Below the pieces are notes generated by a model. It saw only the letters and a list, made by a program, of their open reading frames with translations, did not search any database and was not told the DNA's origin. The position numbers and the translations under genes are program-made. Shown here piece after piece: positions 60,952 to 64,000 of a stretch of DNA of 64,000 nucleotides. Location: contig NZ_JAJEPW010000007.1 of the NCBI RefSeq assembly GCF_020687045.1, positions 15,585 to 79,584 on the forward strand, read 5' to 3'. Numbering within the stretch: position 1 is the stretch's first letter; every line of letters begins with the position of its first letter. Source of the DNA: Vescimonas cirricatena. Lineage in GTDB: Bacteria; Bacillota; Clostridia; Oscillospirales; Oscillospiraceae.

Positions 60952-60990
60952 AGCAGCGGCATGGGAGAAATATTCACCCATGCCGCTGCT
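60952..60990 (-). terminator. Hairpin between the secreted-protein gene and the ABC operon
   Basis: AGCAGCGGCATGGG (60952-60965) pairs with CCCATGCCGCTGCT (60977-60990), 14 bp perfect. No strong T-run follows. It may partially stop transcription so that the secreted protein is made in excess over the transporter, a common pattern for bacteriocin genes. Confidence 0.6.
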
Positions 60991-61000
60991 CAGCTGTCAC

Positions 61001-61447
61001 TTACTTATCTGTCAAAACCGGGAAAACAGACTGGGGCAGGATGCAATGCCCATTACCGGGGCAGCTGTAATGATCCCAATAGCCAGTGGAATGTCCACAC
61101 TGGACGCAATGCCGTTCATAGCGGATATAATGATAATTACCCGCATGATAATTGCTCCCCGTATACGAGTAACTGGTCATTGTATGGGACGGCGTTGATT
61201 CATAACCATCCCTGATGTCGAAAGCACTACAACCAGAAACGGAGCATTTATACACAGGATAGAGCGTCTTTAAGTGAGTTTCATCGTCAATTGGGATATA
61301 CGTAGTGTCATAATGGTCAAAATACCATTGATGAGTATGTGCAGTGATAGCATCAACATGAGCTTCGGCGGCGAGAGCCTGTGTCGGAATCGCTGCGAGG
61401 ATAAAAAGGGCCAGAAAAACTGCGGCCAGTGACTTGATCTTTTGCAT
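61001..61447 (-). CDS. Secreted Cys/His/Tyr-rich protein, possible bacteriocin or ABC-system substrate
   Basis: This 148-residue protein has a clear signal peptide, MQKIKSLAAVFLALFILAAI then PTQALA and the likely cleavage before AEAHVD. The mature part has six cysteines (CSVSGC, CVQCGH, SCPGNGHC) and many His and Tyr. ATG 61447 was chosen for AGGAG upstream. It is followed by a hairpin and the ABC exporter genes. It does not match a bacteriocin family I recognise; a disulfide-bonded or metal-binding secreted protein is likely. Confidence 0.65.
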   Translation of the reverse strand: MQKIKSLAAVFLALFILAAIPTQALAAEAHVDAITAHTHQWYFDHYDTTYIPIDDETHLKTLYPVYKCSVSGCSAFDIRDGYESTPSHTMTSYSYTGSNYHAGNYHYIRYERHCVQCGHSTGYWDHYSCPGNGHCILPQSVFPVLTDK

Positions 61448-61628
61448 AAACAACGCTCCTTTTTAACTGATTTTTGTCTGATGTCTTCTTGGTTCAGCAC
61501 ATGAGCCAGAATCCGTTGAACAGACAGGCCATGTGCTTCCTCAAATGATTTTCATGAATTTTCCTTCCTTCCATGTAACCACATCGACAGTTAAATTAAC
61601 GTCAATCCTATAGATAACGTAGGACTTT

Positions 61629-62687
61629 TCATCTGTAAAAATCAGTTGTTTGAATTTGAGTAAGAGACTCTTGCTTCTTTATCGCTTCTCCCAACAAAGT
61701 GCTCTCAAGCTCTACTTCACGTTGCCGATCTTCGCTACTACTTCTATCCGAAATAGTTTGTCCATTTTGAATCACGTCCAATGTTGGAGGCTGATTTAGA
61801 TCAATATAGTTGCTACCCTGAGCAGTACTTTCTTTTGGTTGTCTCGGGTTTGTCATAAAGCAGGCGACAACTGCCAAAACAAGTATCGCGGTCACGGTTA
61901 TGATCCAAGTATGAGGCTTTCGATAAGAAAGTACAGCACGGATTCGTGTTTTCACATTCTTACTGCCGAAGGCCAGCGGGCAGGCCGCAAAAATACGCTG
62001 GTTTGCAGTGCAGGAGAGCAACGTCTGCGAATACGCAACGCGCTGAGAATCACTCATATCCTTGATAGCGTATTCGTCACATGCCAACTCAATATCTTTA
62101 CAAAGGAAATAATACGCAATCCAAATCAAAGGATTGAACCAATAAAGAGAAAGAATTAAGAACGCAATGGGCTTTAGCCAATGATCGCGGCGTTTTATAT
62201 GCGCACGTTCATGTGCAATTATGCTATCCAATTCCTTGCTCTTTATATGGAACGGAATATAGATGCGCGGCGCAAACAGGCCAAGAATAAATGGAGCATT
62301 CACATGCTCGCTTTGATACACGTTTGACGAGAGCCGGACAGCAGTTTTTACTTTGCTGCGGAGATGTACATAGCTTAATGCTTCAAACAGAAGCATTGCT
62401 GCCATACCAGTACACCAGACGATTCCAACATAAGGAACAGGAGCAGTGAAACCTTTAGCAGAAAGCAGGCCCTGCTCGGATGCCGAAAAGCCACTTATAT
62501 CAGGAATGACACTCAAGCGACTTTCCAATGCGTTTGGCATGAGAAGCCGGATCCAAACAAAGCTCCACAATAAGGGGAACAGCCATTTTGGAGCTTTGTG
62601 GAACATGATGCGAACAAGAAGAACAGCCAGAACAAGCCATCCGGCATTGATGCTCATATTAAGCAGCTTCATAAACAATTCAGTCAT
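61629..62687 (-). CDS. M56 (BlaR1/MecR1-like) sensor metallopeptidase
   Basis: This 352-residue protein has four membrane segments and the zinc motif HERAH at 159-163 (IIAHERAHIKRRDHWLK) with the downstream Glu in ELACDEYAIKDM. It lacks the penicillin-binding sensor domain, ending in a short extracellular tail after about residue 290, so its signal is not a beta-lactam in the usual way. It would cleave or inactivate the adjacent BlaI-type repressor. It overlaps that gene by 8 bp. AAGGAG precedes the ATG. Confidence 0.9.
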   Translation of the reverse strand: MTELFMKLLNMSINAGWLVLAVLLVRIMFHKAPKWLFPLLWSFVWIRLLMPNALESRLSVIPDISGFSASEQGLLSAKGFTAPVPYVGIVWCTGMAAMLLFEALSYVHLRSKVKTAVRLSSNVYQSEHVNAPFILGLFAPRIYIPFHIKSKELDSIIAHERAHIKRRDHWLKPIAFLILSLYWFNPLIWIAYYFLCKDIELACDEYAIKDMSDSQRVAYSQTLLSCTANQRIFAACPLAFGSKNVKTRIRAVLSYRKPHTWIITVTAILVLAVVACFMTNPRQPKESTAQGSNYIDLNQPPTLDVIQNGQTISDRSSSEDRQREVELESTLLGEAIKKQESLTQIQTTDFYR

Positions 62688-63054
62688 CCGGATGCTCCTT
62701 CCGAAAGCGGTCAATCATCTGCTGCATCTCCTGAATTTCATCTGCCGTGAGCTGTTGGCTTTTGGTAAATGCGGTCAAAAAAGCTGGAATCGAACCGGCA
62801 AATTTCTTCTCGACCAATTCTTCAATTTCAGCTGTCTGTATCTGCTCCTTGGATACCAGCGAAGAAACGATCGTATTCTCATTCTTTATCACGCCACGCT
62901 CCGACAAACGCTTTATTACCGTGTAAGTGGTAGTAACCTTCCAGCCTAGTTGCTCTTCACAAAGTTGAGCTAAATCTCTGCTCTTGATGGGTTCATGATC
63001 CCAAAGGATCAGGCAAAAACGGTATTCGCTTTCAAAAACTTTTGGTGTACTCAT
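62680..63054 (-). CDS. BlaI/MecI/CopY-family repressor
   Basis: This 124-residue protein has the family pattern LILWDHEPIKSRDLAQLCEE, GWKVTTTYTVIKRLSERGVI and a helical dimerisation domain with KKFAGSIPAFLTAFTKSQQL. It would bind the dyad overlapping its own promoter and be removed by the M56 protease. The transporter and secreted-protein genes downstream may be part of its regulon. Confidence 0.92.
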   Translation of the reverse strand: MSTPKVFESEYRFCLILWDHEPIKSRDLAQLCEEQLGWKVTTTYTVIKRLSERGVIKNENTIVSSLVSKEQIQTAEIEELVEKKFAGSIPAFLTAFTKSQQLTADEIQEMQQMIDRFRKEHPDD

Positions 63055-63070
63055 TCTATCGGCCTTTCAT

Positions 63071-63116
63071 TCTAATCTGTTAGTATTATTCTAACGGATT
63101 AGAGTTGAAAAGTCAA
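63071..63116 (-). promoter_or_regulatory. BlaI-type operator and promoter
   Basis: TCTAATCTGTTAG (63071-63083) and CTAACGGATTAGA (63091-63103) form a dyad with one mismatch. On the minus strand TTGACT (63111-63116) and TAGAAT (63088-63093) are separated by 17 bp, so the -10 lies inside the dyad and binding would block it. Confidence 0.85.
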
Positions 63117-63141
63117 TAGGGAAAATGTGCATTTTTATCAC

Positions 63142-64000
63142 TTAGCGCTGGAAGTGCTTGGGCTTTTGCGGGTCTGACCGTTGCCGACGAATAACCATCT
63201 GCCGTGCCTGCCGCTCTTCTGTGTCCTCTCCAAGCAGTCTGGATACTTCCTGCTTTGCGCTGAGCAGCATAATAAGAGAAGGCTTCTTCTGCAAGGTTTC
63301 CTCCAACTGCCTTTCCGCTGCCTTTTCCTGCGCAGGACGGAGGACCTGCCGTGCTTGGTACAGCTCCACCGAATCAAAATCCGAAGCCTGTGCCTTCAGC
63401 TCTGCGTATTCAGCCAGCGCCTTATCCAACTCGGCAGAGTATCTTTGCTCCTGCGCCTCCAGCTTTTTCAGTCCAGCCTCCATGGTGGCAATATCCTTGC
63501 GGAATTCCTCTGCGCCTGCATCCTCCGCATACTCAAGTTTTTGAAAAAGAAGCGCCTTTTCGGAACGCAGTTCCTCTAAATCTTCCGTCAGCTCTGCAAT
63601 GCGGACAGCCAGCGCCTTGTGGCGTTTCACATGGTATATTGGCAATGCCTTTTTCTCGGCAACCACTGTTTTGCGTTCCTTGCTCTTTTCCTTGATTTGC
63701 TGCACCAGACCGGTGTAACGCTCCAGCTCCGGCTTCCATACGGCAAGGGATTTTTGAATATGCGATTTGCCGTTGCGAATATGAGAGAGCTGATAGCAGA
63801 AGATCAGCACACGGCTGCGTAGCTTTTCCAGCCCTTCCGCAATGGCGGGGACAGTACGAGCGACCAGTGCGGCCAGCTTCTTGATTTCGGCTTTCAGCTC
63901 CCGCAGCAGCGCATTGTCCGCCCTGATCTGCCGGTTGATCTCGCAGCGGTCAGCGATGATCCCTTTCCGCTCCAGCGCCCGTGCCGTCACGCCCTCATGA
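63142..64000 (-). CDS. C-terminal part of a MobA/MobL-family relaxase
   Basis: The frame runs off the right edge (the last codons read HEGVTARALERKGI). This motif is the typical border between the nuclease domain and the long coiled-coil tail of MobA/MobL relaxases in Firmicutes. The visible 286 residues are Lys/Glu-rich coiled coil. The nuclease domain lies outside the window. It marks another mobilizable element to the right. Confidence 0.8.
   Translation of the reverse strand, partial: HEGVTARALERKGIIADRCEINRQIRADNALLRELKAEIKKLAALVARTVPAIAEGLEKLRSRVLIFCYQLSHIRNGKSHIQKSLAVWKPELERYTGLVQQIKEKSKERKTVVAEKKALPIYHVKRHKALAVRIAELTEDLEELRSEKALLFQKLEYAEDAGAEEFRKDIATMEAGLKKLEAQEQRYSAELDKALAEYAELKAQASDFDSVELYQARQVLRPAQEKAAERQLEETLQKKPSLIMLLSAKQEVSRLLGEDTEERQARQMVIRRQRSDPQKPKHFQR

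Noticed and set aside
1..64000. Search for tRNA, rRNA and CRISPR arrays
   Set aside because: No cloverleaf, rRNA segment or regularly spaced repeat series was noticed on reading; no computation was run.

Overview
The window looks like a stack of mobile elements from a Gram-positive gut anaerobe of the Clostridia (Lachnospiraceae/Oscillospiraceae type). The reasons are the strong AGGAGG-type ribosome sites, a Tn916/Tn1549-type integrase module, a MobP3-type relaxase, large serine recombinases and a BlaI/M56 pair. No rRNA, tRNA, CRISPR array or clear housekeeping gene is visible. Base composition changes in blocks: about 1-11.2 kb is AT-richer, about 11.2-55 kb is GC-rich, and about 57-63 kb is again AT-richer, which fits separate origins.

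Region A (1 to about 11.24 kb) is the right part of a Tn1549/Tn916-family conjugative transposon. It holds a relaxase and MobC-like protein on the minus strand, an XRE regulator, a small HTH protein, a Bce-type ABC transporter with its own two-component system and a small membrane protein, then the sigma-like gene, HTH gene, xis and int. The transporter set sits where Tn1549 carries vanB cargo. The right end lies inside an M23 peptidase gene of a second element, so the two elements are nested.

Region B (about 11.2-53.2 kb) is the second integrative element. Its transfer part (11.2-22.6 kb) has the broken M23 peptidase, small accessory proteins, a candidate oriT, a MobC-like protein, a MobP3 relaxase with Sel1 repeats, a TOPRIM protein, a VirD4-type coupling protein and regulators. 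Its cargo (22.9-43.3 kb) is a co-directional run of about 22 genes that look like immunity proteins with no recognisable toxin. They include Imm17-like, ankyrin, SUKH, DUF6881-like, CbrC, DUF4304-like and DUF4261 proteins and one 2,230-residue protein that strings together many immunity-type domains. Its control and integration part (43.3-53.1 kb) has a WYL regulator, an XRE/ImmA pair with a matching operator in two places, ArpU-like and sigma-like proteins, a MazF toxin, three consecutive serine recombinases (the middle one without a catalytic domain) and a metallophosphoesterase.

Region C (53.2-64 kb) is junction territory. It has a DUF4143-type ATPase, a serine recombinase that has lost its catalytic N-terminus, a leftward module of a two-permease FtsX/MacB-type ABC transporter downstream of a secreted Cys/His-rich protein, an M56/BlaI regulatory pair with a clear operator-promoter, and the C-terminal end of a MobA/MobL relaxase that runs off the window.

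The most striking content is the toxin-free immunity island on a conjugative element. It resembles in logic the acquired interbacterial defence clusters known from Bacteroidales, here linked to serine recombinases, a WYL regulator and a giant multi-domain immunity protein. Family names come from reading translated sequences and recalled motifs; no database search was run.
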